Of a stretch of DNA of 64,000 nucleotides, positions 46,201-56,300 are shown one piece after another. How positions within the stretch are numbered: position 1 is the first letter of the stretch; the number at the start of each line of letters is the position of its first letter. The notes beneath the pieces are model-generated. The model worked only from the letters and a program-made list of their open reading frames with translations, did no database searches and was not told the origin of the DNA. Location of the stretch: the NCBI GenBank assembly GCA_030141605.1, contig JAQGDQ010000475.1, forward strand, positions 10,001-74,000, in the 5' to 3' direction. The stretch comes from Tubiluchus corallicola. Its lineage: Eukaryota > Priapulida > Priapulimorpha > Priapulimorphida > Tubiluchidae. The position numbers were made by a program, and so were the translations under genes.

Positions 46201-47783
46201 AAAAGGTGTACCTGAAATACGTTTCAGAAAAATCGCCTTAAAAATTACACTACTTTGCAGCAATTTTATGCTTATATCTTACTCGCACTGAAAGGAATTT
46301 TAGTTTGTTTTCATTTTAAATCTCCCGCAATACTGTTCCGAAGTCGCCATTACATGATGTCATGTACCAAACGTAAATGAAGGGAAGAGAAAGCAATGTT
46401 AAATTATATCTCAAAAGTCTTTCCTAGTGTGCACCACTGATTCACCGAAAAACACAGTATTGATCTTACTAACAAGACAAAGTAATTTGTACATTCACTT
46501 AGTTAATGAAATGCACATTATGGATCTTCTAATTACTGTTTCAAATACAAGTTTTATACTGGGCTACTGTTAATGCAGGCTCAGTATGCAATAAGACGAC
46601 ATGTAAATGGTATAAAATTTCCAAGACAAATTTTTAACCGTTATTTGTGAAAAGTGTTCCCTTGTGCTTTAAAGGTTTCTAAATATGAACAAAATATCTC
46701 CACCTTCATTTTCTCTCTTTCTCTTGCTGTGTCTCACTCATTCACTGTCTCTTTCTTTTCATCTCTCTCACATCTGTTCTCTTTTCTTTCTGGACTGGGG
46801 AAAAAACTTGGATTGGCACAGAAACGAAAAATGCCAACAAATGTCACAAGCACACCAACTAAGAACAGCATCACACTCTTACAATAATTAGCACGACGGT
46901 TATAAATCAGAGAAGGAGGCAGTGAAAAGTTATGGGACAAGCAGGACTCGAACCCAGAACCTTGTGATTTTACGTTGCACAATCTATTACTTAAATTTCC
47001 ACTGCAACAATTGAAAAACAGCAGCATCACATACTCACACAAGCCCCATGTCTTATTTACTGATAAAAATATTAGAGTACAAAATGGTTACTCAAGCTAG
47101 AAAAAATGTTTACTCACTAAGTCTATGCTTGGACAAGGGTGAAAGCGGTATACTTTCATAACGAATTGTCTGGTGTTGAATTGCCTATAATAAAATAAAA
47201 AATAATAATTACACTGAAACAGCAAATTTATAAAATCAGTATCTGTGCTACAAATGGAATACTAAAACCATTAAAACTGTTTCAACTGCCTTTATTATGC
47301 AACTGTAATAGTCACAATTGCATCTCACATAGTAATAGCCTATATCTTCAATTGTCAACTAGGCTAGTTACCAATACTAATAATGGCAGGCTTACACTTT
47401 AGGCGGTTCTTTTTGACGGGTTTTCGTATTGTCCAAATCAAAAATACTGATGGGCTTGGTGTAATTTTACTACTGTGCTACAGTTTCTAGTGTTTACTAC
47501 AATATCGAACATCTTGGCAAAGCGCCAAATCATGCTACAACCGATTCAGATTCATTATAACTAATAATATTAGTAACACAGATGTTAAAACGCTTGAGCA
47601 GTCGACTAAAGTGCAGTTATCAAATCATGATGGAAGAGTATCAATCGTAAAATAAAAAAATAACACAATAACCACAAATCCTACCGCTCTGACAGCTTTC
47701 CTGAGCACGTAGCATAAAAACTGCCAAATTCTTGACGCAAACAGTATAAACGCCCGAAGGCCCATCTGAAAGTCTTTTATCAT
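37085..47783 (-). CDS. CTDNEP1: CTD nuclear envelope phosphatase 1 (Dullard), complete seven-exon gene
   Basis: Joining 47783-47685, 47184-47118, 46013-45895, 43488-43417, 41381-41265, 39602-39491 and 37230-37085 gives a 243-residue protein with every junction GT/AG and in phase; the vertebrate protein has 244 residues. It starts with a hydrophobic segment ([19 protein letters not shown], residues 9-27) that anchors it in the nuclear envelope/ER membrane. The HAD/FCP-SCP domain follows, with catalytic motif [15 protein letters not shown] (first Asp about residue 66) and second motif IFILDNSP near residue 180. It ends in HRLW as in vertebrates. The family dephosphorylates lipin with a regulatory partner and modulates BMP signalling. 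Conservation throughout argues for a functional gene. Confidence 0.97.
37231..37680 (-). repeat. 59-bp tandem array of exon-7 acceptor copies (intron 6)
   Basis: Seven units each contain (C/T)TTTTG(C/T)AG|ATAATGCCTTGC and the following exon-derived bases up to TCATGGTTTTCC (or close variants), then about 25 bp of intron-derived sequence (TTTCAATGTCTACT). Every unit retains an AG at the acceptor position. The unit length is not a multiple of three, and joining the donor of exon 6 to the outermost copy reaches a stop within the array. Confidence 0.97.
37681..38040. other. CTDNEP1 intron 6, unique part
   Basis: Contains a short (GAAT)n run at about 37964. No exon recognised. Confidence 0.5.
38045..39060 (+). 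repeat. 21-bp minisatellite with higher-order structure (CTDNEP1 intron 6)
   Basis: Unit ACTATGGCTCAACTTGATTT(A/G), about 48 copies, with named variants (GCCTCAACAT, GTGGCTCAACTT, GACTCAACTT) recurring in the same order in blocks of about 8-11 units. Because 21 is a multiple of three, one plus frame stays open for 327 codons as repeats of MAQLDLT; it is antisense to CTDNEP1 and is not accepted as a gene. Confidence 0.97.
39120..39487 (+). repeat. 10-13 bp tandem repeat (ATGACACAACAAT)n
   Basis: Irregular units of ATATGACACAACA and ATATGTCACAACA, running up to within a few bases of CTDNEP1 exon 6's donor at 39490. Confidence 0.95.
39491..39602 (-). CDS. CTDNEP1: CTDNEP1 exon 6
   Basis: 112 bp encoding [20 protein letters not shown] then [17 protein letters not shown]; donor GTGAGT in phase 1. 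The usual Gly after DNSP is Ala here. Confidence 0.96.
39603..40790. other. CTDNEP1 intron 5, unique and repeat-derived part
   Basis: 39940-40145 is a diverged fragment of the 500-bp element at 44984 and 52604 (AATTGTCTCAAAAATGTCTA, GTAAACAAAGTGGCGGCC, CTAGCGGTCAGCTCAC). Nothing else recognised. Confidence 0.5.
40793..41215 (+). repeat. 53-56 bp minisatellite, about 8 copies (CTDNEP1 intron 5)
   Basis: Unit: TTACCACCAGAATTTCCGGG, AGGACCGGGGAACCTGTGTA, CAGCCTCTGCGCTGAT. GC-rich against an AT-rich background, ending 50 bp from exon 5's donor. Confidence 0.97.
41265..41381 (-). CDS. CTDNEP1: CTDNEP1 exon 5
   Basis: 117 bp after CCCTTTTCACAG, encoding [20 protein letters not shown] through ILKRRYYRQ, ending CAG|GTAAAC, phase 0. 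FTAS is the conserved HAD motif II region. Confidence 0.97.
41440..41818 (-). mobile_element. Non-LTR retrotransposon C-terminus with duplicated 3' tail
   Basis: On the minus strand 41818-41548 encodes [20 protein letters not shown] followed by [12 protein letters not shown] and CRESWHRE. This is the WLGHvlRm.ddr.pk......L..Dl......W...a.dR..W pattern at the end of many LINE polyproteins. The 3' tail (TCATGTCCCTGGACGTGTGA plus GAT repeats) is present twice in tandem (41440-41600). It lies in CTDNEP1 intron 4, same strand. Confidence 0.75.
41881..42372. mobile_element. hAT-type MITE with 8-bp target duplication (CTDNEP1 intron 4)
   Basis: Left end CAGTGTTGCTTCGGATA and right end TATCCGAAGCAACACTA are inverted repeats. 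Flanks GTTTAGAT (41873-41880) and GTTTAGGT (42373-42380) are an 8-bp duplication with one mismatch, characteristic of hAT elements. No coding capacity. Confidence 0.85.
42965..43250 (-). mobile_element. tRNA-like SINE (CTDNEP1 intron 4)
   Basis: Read on the minus strand, a head with a B-box-like GTGAGTTCGAACCAGCG follows TTCCGTCTGGGAG, and about 200 bp later it ends in GACTTTAAATAAAGATTATT, a LINE-type tail, and ATT repeats. A tRNA-derived head plus LINE-like tail defines a SINE. A plausible A box (TTAGACTAGTAG) lies 35-40 bp before the B box. Confidence 0.65.
43417..43488 (-). CDS. CTDNEP1: CTDNEP1 exon 4
   Basis: 72 bp between TTTTTTTTGCAG and GTAAGT, encoding [20 protein letters not shown] then FLEI, closely matching the family. 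It directly abuts, with a 35-bp gap, the 41-bp minisatellite of intron 3. Confidence 0.97.
43525..44091 (+). repeat. 41-bp minisatellite, about 14 copies (CTDNEP1 intron 3)
   Basis: Unit GGGTACACAATCAAGCTTGG plus TTTCAAAAATTCAACAATTAT. The unit has no stop in any plus frame, so three overlapping ORFs of 175-185 codons arise; they are artefacts. Confidence 0.97.
44092..44983. other. CTDNEP1 intron 3, unique part with one cassette-exon candidate
   Basis: On the minus strand 44882-44841 is a 42-bp segment between TTAACTTTTCATTAG and GTAAAG, open in phase 0 ([14 protein letters not shown]). It is not part of the conserved protein. The rest shows nothing. Confidence 0.3.
44984..45488. mobile_element. 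500-bp hAT-like element, copy 1 (CTDNEP1 intron 3)
   Basis: Starts CAGGGATGTGAATGAC and ends ATTCTCATCCCTG, short inverted termini. It is the reverse complement of 52604-53103 over its length (for example CTAGCGGTCAGCTTGTGAAA). Flanks GATATTA and GATATTG may be a decayed 7-8 bp duplication. Short frames inside are not conserved as protein. Confidence 0.8.
45895..46013 (-). CDS. CTDNEP1: CTDNEP1 exon 3 (catalytic DxDxT)
   Basis: 119 bp encoding [20 protein letters not shown] and then a proline-rich [16 protein letters not shown], ending AAG|GTAAGA in phase 0. It holds the phosphoryl-acceptor aspartate. Confidence 0.97.
46090..46640. mobile_element. Copy of the inverted-repeat DNA element (CTDNEP1 intron 2)
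   Basis: Shares TATATTACTTAGCATTACGC, TTTAAAGGACAAGAAAAGG, TAGTTTGTTTTCATTTTAAA and CGCCATTACATGATGTCATG with 7500-7850, then GGTATAAAATTTCCAAGAC with 8275. Confidence 0.7.
46900..47010 (-). mobile_element. tRNA-like SINE fragment (CTDNEP1 intron 2)
   Basis: On the minus strand, GGTTCTGGGTTCGAGTCCTG is a consensus B box (GGTTCGAGTCC). The upstream GCAGTGGAAATTTAAGTAAT could hold a degenerate A box. No clover-leaf tRNA can be folded by eye, so a SINE head is preferred over a tRNA gene. Confidence 0.55.
47118..47184 (-). CDS. CTDNEP1: CTDNEP1 exon 2
   Basis: 67 bp after acceptor TTTTATTATAG, encoding [20 protein letters not shown] and RL, ending phase 1 at A|GTGAGT. It corresponds to the juxtamembrane linker of the family. 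Confidence 0.93.
47685..47783 (-). CDS. CTDNEP1: CTDNEP1 exon 1 (residues 1-33)
   Basis: Starts [12 protein letters not shown] and ends RKAVRA before GTAGGA, phase 0. The ATG at 47783 is chosen because it gives the family's usual N-terminal length; the frame stays open further upstream without homology. Confidence 0.93.
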
Positions 47784-48037
47784 AAGTGAGAAACTAGCTG
47801 TGTGACAAACACAACCAGCAGTTTGGTTCGAAAACGATGTTAGAAAAGCATAAATCTGGTAAATCAACATGAAGCTCAAAACCGCAAGGTAGCTGACATA
47901 CTTCCTTATACTATTGAGAACAAGAGTATTTGACGCATCGACAGTTTTCATAAATGTTATTTTCTACGACACGCATAAGTTAAGAGGTATCGTGCTTTTT
48001 TAGTCTGGCTTCGTCATTGGCCAATAGAGGGGTGAGC

Positions 48038-48062
48038 ATCGAACGTTCGAGTTCGAACGTTC
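48038..48062. repeat. Palindrome GAACGTTCGAGTTCGAACGTTC
   Basis: A 22-bp near-perfect palindrome about 255 bp upstream of the CTDNEP1 start codon. Such sequences occur at the ends of some hAT-like MITEs; no partner end was found. Confidence 0.6.
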
Positions 48063-48456
48063 AAATCAAATTCTGCAAAATGAGAATTAAGACAGTGAGA
48101 CAATATTGGTGACAAAATACTATTTAGAGACCAAACAATTTTACCTTTCAATCTTGTAATGTCAACTAGAAAGTTTTTACTTGTTAAAAGTCACCATACA
48201 GTATTTATCATTGTGTTTCAAATATCTTTAGCATTTCTCTATAATGCCTATTACCAACCAGCAAGCAAAGATACATCATCTGCGCACAGCATACAACACA
48301 GAACGTACACAGATTTCTCCAACACAAGAATCCAGACCAACACGCCTTACATCGGATGTAATATAGAATTTATCACTTTTTACGTTTTCTCATTTCACAT
48401 AAATGCAGTGTAGAAATGCAGAATTTGTTGCACCATTCTAATAAAATCCTAGTGAA

Positions 48457-48558
48457 TCACCTTCGAATGCCCTTTTTTAAAAGTTTCATAAACAATCTAT
48501 CGTGTAATATTTTGTCAAACGCCTTAATATCAGCTTCCTGAAATGGTATAACACAACT
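48457..48558 (-). mobile_element. LINE reverse-transcriptase fragment
   Basis: 34 codons read EADIKAFDKILHDRLFMKLL and KKGIRR. AFDK..H..L...L...GI is the hallmark of the LINE RT palm, including the first catalytic Asp region. Stops lie on both sides, so only a fossil remains. Confidence 0.65.
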
Positions 48559-49440
48559 ATTCAATTTTGTAAAGAAATTTGCAGTTCCTTAATTACAAAT
48601 GCATGGACTCGTTTTTGCGTCCAAATGATTTATCATAATTGATCACTTTGTAAAGTTACCAAATTCGAAGAGCAAAACTATTCAACATGGTGCAACCAAA
48701 ATTCTATAAGCTAATGCATTGCTCATAGTAAATTTTTAAAGACTATGGAACCCTTTAGTATTTTTTATTATTAAAAAGGCATTATTAGTTTTTTCTTATT
48801 TTTCATAACTATGGTACATGATATTCTTCCATTCAATACAGACTCTGTGGTGCTTGGAGGAGTTGCCACTTCACGATGTGATAATTGCGATTTTCAATTA
48901 CGAATTTATGATATTGTTACTTTAGCAGCAGGGACATATTCAACTGTGCTGGTGCCCTGAGCACACCTGGCTTCGGCTCTCCTTTGTCTCATTGCACATT
49001 TTGCGGCTCAAAGCATTTACAACACAAATTATGCGATGCTATAAAAAAACAAACTTTCTTTGCTTTATGAAGGATTTGTGCCACGTAAATTCTTCATTAA
49101 CTCCAAAATGAAACTTTAATTAAAGAAATGATTTACAAAGAAGAAGGTTTGATGCTTGCCAACATCAATAAAAGATGAGCATTTATAGCAAACATTAAGG
49201 ACAACTTAGTGAGTTTGAAGTACAACATTCCCAGTCAGTAGATGGTAACACTTGTGCATGCAAAAGAACTTGTTTTGACTAGCACAGATTTTTGTGTTCA
49301 AAAACTACAAATTTTGCTAACTCATATTAGATCGTGCACCATGTGGTGTTACTAAATGCTTACAGGCCTGTCCACTGATGATCATTAATGTACAAGCATT
49401 GTACACAGTCTGTGCAAACAACTATTTTAACAATGTTTAC
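48559..49440. other. Intergenic, nothing recognised
   Basis: AT-rich, without a supportable gene. Confidence 0.45.
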
Positions 49441-49444
49441 TGGT

Positions 49445-49870
49445 TACATCAGCTTTTGTTAAAGCAAAATTATAGGCAGTGTACTATGCAATGTGTCAGC
49501 AGTTTTCCAAACAAGAATCTTCCAAAATAAAACCTACAGTCAGCGTAGCCAATCTTCCTGGTGGAAGCGTTTAATAGACCAACGTCATCATGTACCTCCG
49601 TTCCTCGTCTTTTCAGGCAGCTATATAGCCCCTTCCAAGAGTTGCGTTAGGTGCAGCAAGTAGGTTTTTCTCTACGATTTTGAAAAAGCCTGGAGGTGGT
49701 TCTGGGAAAATGCAAGTTACAGAAAACTGTGGCTCTCACACGAATTCTAAATGTGCCTACTACACCCACTGTTGAATTAGCTATCCAACCATTTTTAGAA
49801 ATAAGATGAATTGTATAAATTTTGTGCAAGATGGGCAAAAAGGGCTAGTTTTGAGGTTTTTCGTCCCTCG
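49445..49870 (+). repeat. Dispersed repeat family A, diverged copy
   Basis: ATTATAGGCAGTGTACTATG, CACACGAATTCTAAATGTGC and CCTACTACACCCACTGTTGA correspond to landmarks of the copies at 17285 and 58225 with more substitutions, so this is an older insertion. Confidence 0.7.
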
Positions 49871-50273
49871 TTTCTTGATAACAACATGTACATCGCATGT
49901 ATACCAGTATTGTCCTGTACATCAAAAACAGAAATATCAATACCTTGCTAATACATATCAGGTATTGATAAGATGCAATGCACTGATGTGAGAAACGACT
50001 CAGCCAAAGTATCTCAATCTCCCGTAACCCCTTTACCTTACCTTTTGAACTGTGAAAAACGTTTATGGTGTTCAACGTGCTTTATTAAAATTTTACTTCA
50101 TTTTAGTTTAAATTTATTTATCAATAACATTCATTTTTTGCAAGCTTGATGCCCTAAATGCGTGCTTAGTTTGGTTATAAACTGCTTAGCAGAAGAAGTC
50201 GTGCAAAAACGCCGTGGGTGTCATTTTAGCTGCGTCACCAGGGAAAAATTTTCCATTTTATAGCACTTCCAGC

Positions 50274-50378
50274 ATGGCGGATGGTAATGAAGATTCCGGA
50301 GATCTAATTAATTTAGTTATTAAAACACCAAAAGAAAAGCACGATGTTAAAATTAGTCAAAACGCTACAGTTAAAGAA
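50274..50378 (+). CDS. UBQLN: Ubiquilin exon 1 (residues 1-35)
   Basis: [20 protein letters not shown] and on to ATVKE, ending GAA|GTACGT in phase 0; start of the UBL domain. CAGCATGG gives a reasonable start context. Confidence 0.95.
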
Positions 50379-53300
50379 GTACGTATACCATAAAATTATA
50401 TAAATGTTGTTGACTGTTGTGTCATCAAATTCTTGCTGATGTACAGTTTGAGGTTATGCAATTGTATACATTTTGTCGCAATATTTTAATTATTGTGCTG
50501 TTTCACAAGCGACGAACTGCTTTTGATGATTTTACAGTTGATTTTTTGATACTTTATTTTAGTACAAATCAAACGTTAGATTATTATTTCTGAACTCGTT
50601 AAAATATTAGTTTAATAATAGTATAAACGTTATTTTAATTTTAATGTTATTAATTGTTTAAATTTATACATACGGAAAATACTCTTTTGAAACTAAGGTA
50701 CTACTGTCAGCAAAAGCAAAAGTTTTGGTTTCTTAAGCTTAGTTGGATTTCTGTTTTATGTTACAAGATGACGTTAATATCATACTGGTGATATTTGCAT
50801 AAAATAATATGTAATGAAAATACGTTTTCTCATGTTTTCAGTTAAAAGAAAAACTCATACCACTTTTTAGTGCTTCGTTGGAACAACTTTGCCTGATTTT
50901 CGCAGGAAAGATTCTAAAGGACCCCGACACCCTGACACAACATAGTAAGTTGAAACTTTCTGCTGCTCTGCAGAGCAACAATTTAAAACTGAATGTACAG
51001 AAAAGCAAGACATATAGACATACATAGACATGGACATTTATTTTCTCCAAATGTGTCACAAATTTCCATTTTACAAAAAAATAACTTTATCCGTGGAGAT
51101 GGGGCGAGGAAGGACCATAGGTCATCTAGTCACTCACCCCTTATAATTTAATATTGTAATAGCAGAAAAAAGAATTGATGACACTAGATGCAATTATTGT
51201 TAATTACTCAAAAAATAATCTAAATAAAGCAATAACAAAAAGAAAAATATATAAACAAACATAACAACAATGGCATAAGTGAAAAAAAGAATTATAATAA
51301 ATGAAGATGATGAATAAGTATCACAATAATTAGTTACGAATGAAATAAAATGATAATAATGCAAAGTTGTTTACAAAAGCTAGTAACTAGCTGTTACTAA
51401 ATGGAACTAAGTATCGTTTATCATCATTGGCCAGTTGAGATTATAAACAAAGTAATTTTATTTGAAAAGACAATGGTGACCATGCTGTCCTTGTCGGAAT
51501 TCATTGCTTTGCTGGCCATGTCAATTAACATATGTACATTTCTATAGTTCATGTTACTTCATACAGATACCATCACATCTTTTTCTTTCTTTCTTTTCTC
51601 TATTAACCTTTCTTTTCTATTCCTTTACCGCTCTTTTCTACTACACTCAATCCACATTCATTTGGGGGTGCTCTGTACAAGTAATTACTTCTTGAGTACC
51701 CCACGGGTCATTTGCAGCTTGGCATCTTGTGTACATAATAATAAATATGTTATTAAATACTTTTATGTGCAATGCTGTAATGATCGTTGCGGAAATATAA
51801 ATAAATAAATAAATAATAATAAACAAAAAAGTTTTGAAGTTTATGCAGGACTTGTCATGTCACTGCTCCTTCTCAGTTGCAATAAAATGTCAAAATAATT
51901 ATGTCGAATTTTAACTGCTATTGAGAAAATAAAATTGAATTGAATTGACGTGTTCTTCTCTCTTTTTACTTTTCAGATATAAAAGATGGTTTAACAGTTC
52001 ATCTTGTTGTGAAGTCTGCAAATAAGGTATGGATAAGCTAATAACTAAGTCACCTAAAGACTTACATATATAATGTCACTTCATTTGTATTTCTTACGCT
52101 AAAAGATCTCTCTCTCTCTCTCTCTCTCTCTCCGTCTCTCTCTCTCTTTCTCTCTCCCTTTCTCTGTCCTCACTTTATTGTCACTAGGAGTGCGAAACTG
52201 CTACAGTCTTCAGAAATAAGAGGTATAAGTTTTGCAAAAAACGTCCGAAAAAAATGGAGGTCCCCCCGTTCATCCCGGTGGGCCCGAATCGAAAAATGAT
52301 GGCACGACACTAGATCGAGACCTTTCGTTTGATGTATAGATCGCCGCAAATGGTGCAGCCATCGAACCTGTAGCCTCGAATCCTATATATATATATATAT
52401 ACCAGCGAAATTAATATATAATAGTGGTTTCACAGCGGTTGTAGACTCGTGAAAGCACTTTTAGAAAATGCTATAAACTACTTTGCAGCGGAAAGTTCGA
52501 AAATAAAATACTTCACTTTCGCGATAAAAAGCTCGTCCGAAATCTGCAATCCGCCGCGTCTCGCTTGTGCAAACCACTGTAGCAATGTTTAATGAATGTT
52601 CTGCAGGGATGAGAATTTTCCGCGATACGAGGAAGTTTTTGGAAGACCAGTAGTGCCATTTTTGTAAATCTTGTAAATTCGTTGAGAACATTTTTACGGA
52701 CCCAGTACATTATTTCACAAGCTGACCGCTAGGTGGCAGGCGGACACTTTGTTTACATCACATACATCAGTGTAATCACGTTTGTATCTCTGTGTATAAA
52801 TGTATAGAATCAATTGTGCGGAGTTATTTGTGTCAATTGCAGACAGTTTTTATATACTTTTGCATAGGAGCGGCTAGTACTTAGGCATTTTTGAGACAAT
52901 CAGGTATCATGTATCCTTGATAGTTGGATATTTTAAATTATGCATGAAACAAGGTAATTGATATTTTAAGTCCACTTAGAGTCTCTATGGTCACAAAATT
53001 GCCATTTGTTGCTGGCTCCCCTTAAGCTCCATTGGGGACCTAGGCGGCCCCAAAACCCCCGGCCTGGTTCAGAGTTTTTTGCAATTTGTCATTCTCATCC
53101 CTGAATCCGCTGTGTCTCGCTTGTGCAAACCATGCTTACGAAAAGGTAGTACATATGTAAGTGGTATAAAATTTCGAGACGGATTTTTTAAGCTTTGTGT
53201 AAGTGGAGGGCTTTCTTGTGTTATAAGCTTAACTGTAATCTAGTGCAAATGGGTGGACAAAAGAAAAGTGCACTGTAAAAAATTGAAATTCCTAGTAATA

Positions 53301-56300
53301 CAGGCAATTGGGCCTGAGAAAATGTCCACAGTTTGCAAGTACGCTGTATTGAAAGCTATTACACTAGCTCAGTGGTTCTTAACGTTGTTGGAGGTACCGA
53401 ACCCCACCGGCTTCATATACGCATTCACCGAACCTCTCTTTAGTGAAAAATAAAATATGATTTTTTTCAAATTCAAGACATAGATATGTTTTTTACTGGT
53501 ACACAAAATGAGCCGTGCATGAACATCACCTTGTTCAAAGAACAAGACCAACACAATGCATAAACTCACAACAAATTACATACCTGCAAATCAGTGTGAC
53601 TTCTGCTGTTGCCTTTGAGAGACCAGTTCAGATATGCGTGACTTCACCTTGGCAAGTGCCACTCTCATGTCATTTTCACAGCAAAGTCTGTTCCTCTGCC
53701 GAACCCCTGAGATCGACTCACCGAACCCCTAGGATTCGATCAAACCCAGGTTAAGAACCACTGCACTAGCTAAAGGAATAATGAAAGTTCGTTTTTTTGT
53801 GAGTTCGCATTACTGGTGTTGACTCAATGAGCCGTGTTCGCTATAATGGTGTTATACTGTACCTGCATCTTTATTAACGTCAGTTCATTTCCACAGTCTG
53901 GCATGTTGTTGTTAATGAATGCGATGATCGTTAAACGCATCTAAACGTTTTAGGCTCAAGAGCAAGCGGCAAACAGAGCCCAGTCGTCAACGTCCGCAAC
54001 TCCGAGTCAAGCCAATGTTGGACAGACGCCGTTTGGGCTGAGCGCTTTTGGCGGGATTCCGGGAATGGCCCAGATGGGTGTCGGTTCGGGTAAGTTTTAC
54101 AAACAGTTTGATGTGTGAGATGTTATTAGTTGCGCCCTCTATTTTCTTTTTGTGAAAATATAAGGAAGTAGAAGAAAGTGTAAGAAAGTACAAAACTTTG
54201 TATCATATATTGTTTATAGTTCATTTGTTATTAACCACGCTCGTATAAACAACATAGTGGTATAAAATAGCTAAGTCATTCAGTAAAAAACATGTTCTAT
54301 GTTGCACATGGCAGCTATTTATTTAAAAGTTTGTTTTTTATTTACTAACAGCTTGTGTTTTCTTTTATATGTGTCAATCATTGGTTCAAAGGGTTATGTA
54401 ATTTACTGATGACAACACGTACGTTTTTTGTATACAAATCGACAATTGATGTAAGGCAACATAATTTACTGACAGCACGTACGTTTTTTTGTATACAAAT
54501 CGACAATTGATGTAAAAGGCAACATAATTTACTGACAGCACGTACGTTTTTTGTATGCAAATCGACAATTGATGTAAAAGACAATATAATTTATTGACAG
54601 CACGTACGTTTTTTGTATACAAATCAACAATTGATGTAAGGCAACGTAATTTACTGACAGCACGTACGTTTTTTGTATACAAATCAACAATTGATGTAAG
54701 TCAACGTAATTTACTGACAGCACGTACTTTTTTTGTATACAAATCGACAACAGGTCTAAAAGGCAACATAATTTAGTGATAGCACGTACGTTTTATGTAT
54801 ACAAAATCGACAATTGGTGTAAAAGGCAACATAATTTACTGATAGCACGTACGTTTTTTTGTATACAAATCGACAACAGGTCTAAAAGGCAACATAATTT
54901 ACTGATAGCACGTACGTTTTATGTATACAAATCGACAATTGGTGTAAAAGGCAACATAATTTACTGATAGCACGTACGTTTTTTTGTATACAAATCGACA
55001 ATTGATGTAAAAAGCAGCATTATTTAGTGACAGCACGTGCATTTTTGTATACAAATCAACAATTGGTGTAAAAGGCAACATAATTTACTGACAGCACGTA
55101 CGTTTTTTGTATATAAATCGACAATTGGTGTAAAAGGCAACATAATTTACTGACAGCACGTACGTTTTTTGTATACAAATCAACAATTGATGTAAAAGGC
55201 AACATAATTTACTGACAGCACGTACGTTTTTTGTATATAAATCGACAATTGATGTAAAAAGCAGCATAATTTAGTGACAGCACGTGCATTTTTGTATACA
55301 AATCAACAATTGGTGTAAAAGGCAACATAATTTACTGGCAGCACGTACGTTTTTTGTATATAAATCGACAATTGGTGTAAAAGGCAACATAATTTAGTAA
55401 CAGCACGTACGTTTTTTGTATACAAATCGACAATTGATGTAAAAGGCAACATAATTTACTGACAGCACGTACGTTTTTTGTATATAAATCGACAATTGGT
55501 GTAAAGGCAACATAATTTACTGATAGCACGTACGTTTTTTTGTATACAAATCGACAATTGATGTAAAAAGCAGCATTATTTAGTGACAGCACGTGCATTT
55601 TTGTATACAAATCAACAATTGGTGTAAAAGGCAACATAATTTACTGACAGCACGTACGTTTTTTGTATATAAATCGACAATTGGTGTAAAAGGCAACATA
55701 ATTTACTGACAGCACGTACGTTTTTTGTATACAAATCAACAATTGATGTAAAAGGCAACATAATTTACTGACAGCACGTACGTTTTTTGTATAAATCACA
55801 ATAAAGCAGCATAATTTAGACAGCACGCTTTTTGTATACAAATCAACAATTGGTGTAAAAGGCAACATAATTTACTGACAGCACGTACGTTTTTTGTATG
55901 CAAATCAAAATCGACAATTGATGTAAAAGGCAACATAATTTACTGACAGCACGTACGTTTTTTGTATACAAATCAACAATTGATCAAAATGATGTAAGGC
56001 AACGTAATTTACTGACAGCACGTACATTTTTTGTATACAAATCGACAATTGATGTAAAAGGCAACATAATTTACTGACAGCACGTACGTTTTTTGTATAC
56101 AAATCGACAATTGATGTAAAAGGCAACATAATTTACTGATAGCACGTACATTTTTTGTATACAAATCGACAATTGATGTAAAAGGCAGCATAATTTACTG
56201 ACAGCACGTACGTTTTTTGTATGCAAATCGACAATTGATGTAAAAGGCAACATAATTTACTGATAGCACGTACATTTTTTGTATACAAATCGACAATTGA

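Larger units (their letters stand above)
47784..50273. promoter_or_regulatory. Divergent intergenic region between CTDNEP1 and ubiquilin
   Basis: The two start codons face away from each other across 2.5 kb. It includes TE scraps (48457-48558, 49445-49870). GCCAATAGAGG at 48019, near the CTDNEP1 side, resembles a CCAAT box. Promoters themselves cannot be located; there is no obvious CpG-rich block. Confidence 0.35.

Noticed and set aside
46900-47010. tRNA gene on the minus strand
   Set aside because: A good B box but no clover-leaf or clear A box; better read as a SINE head.
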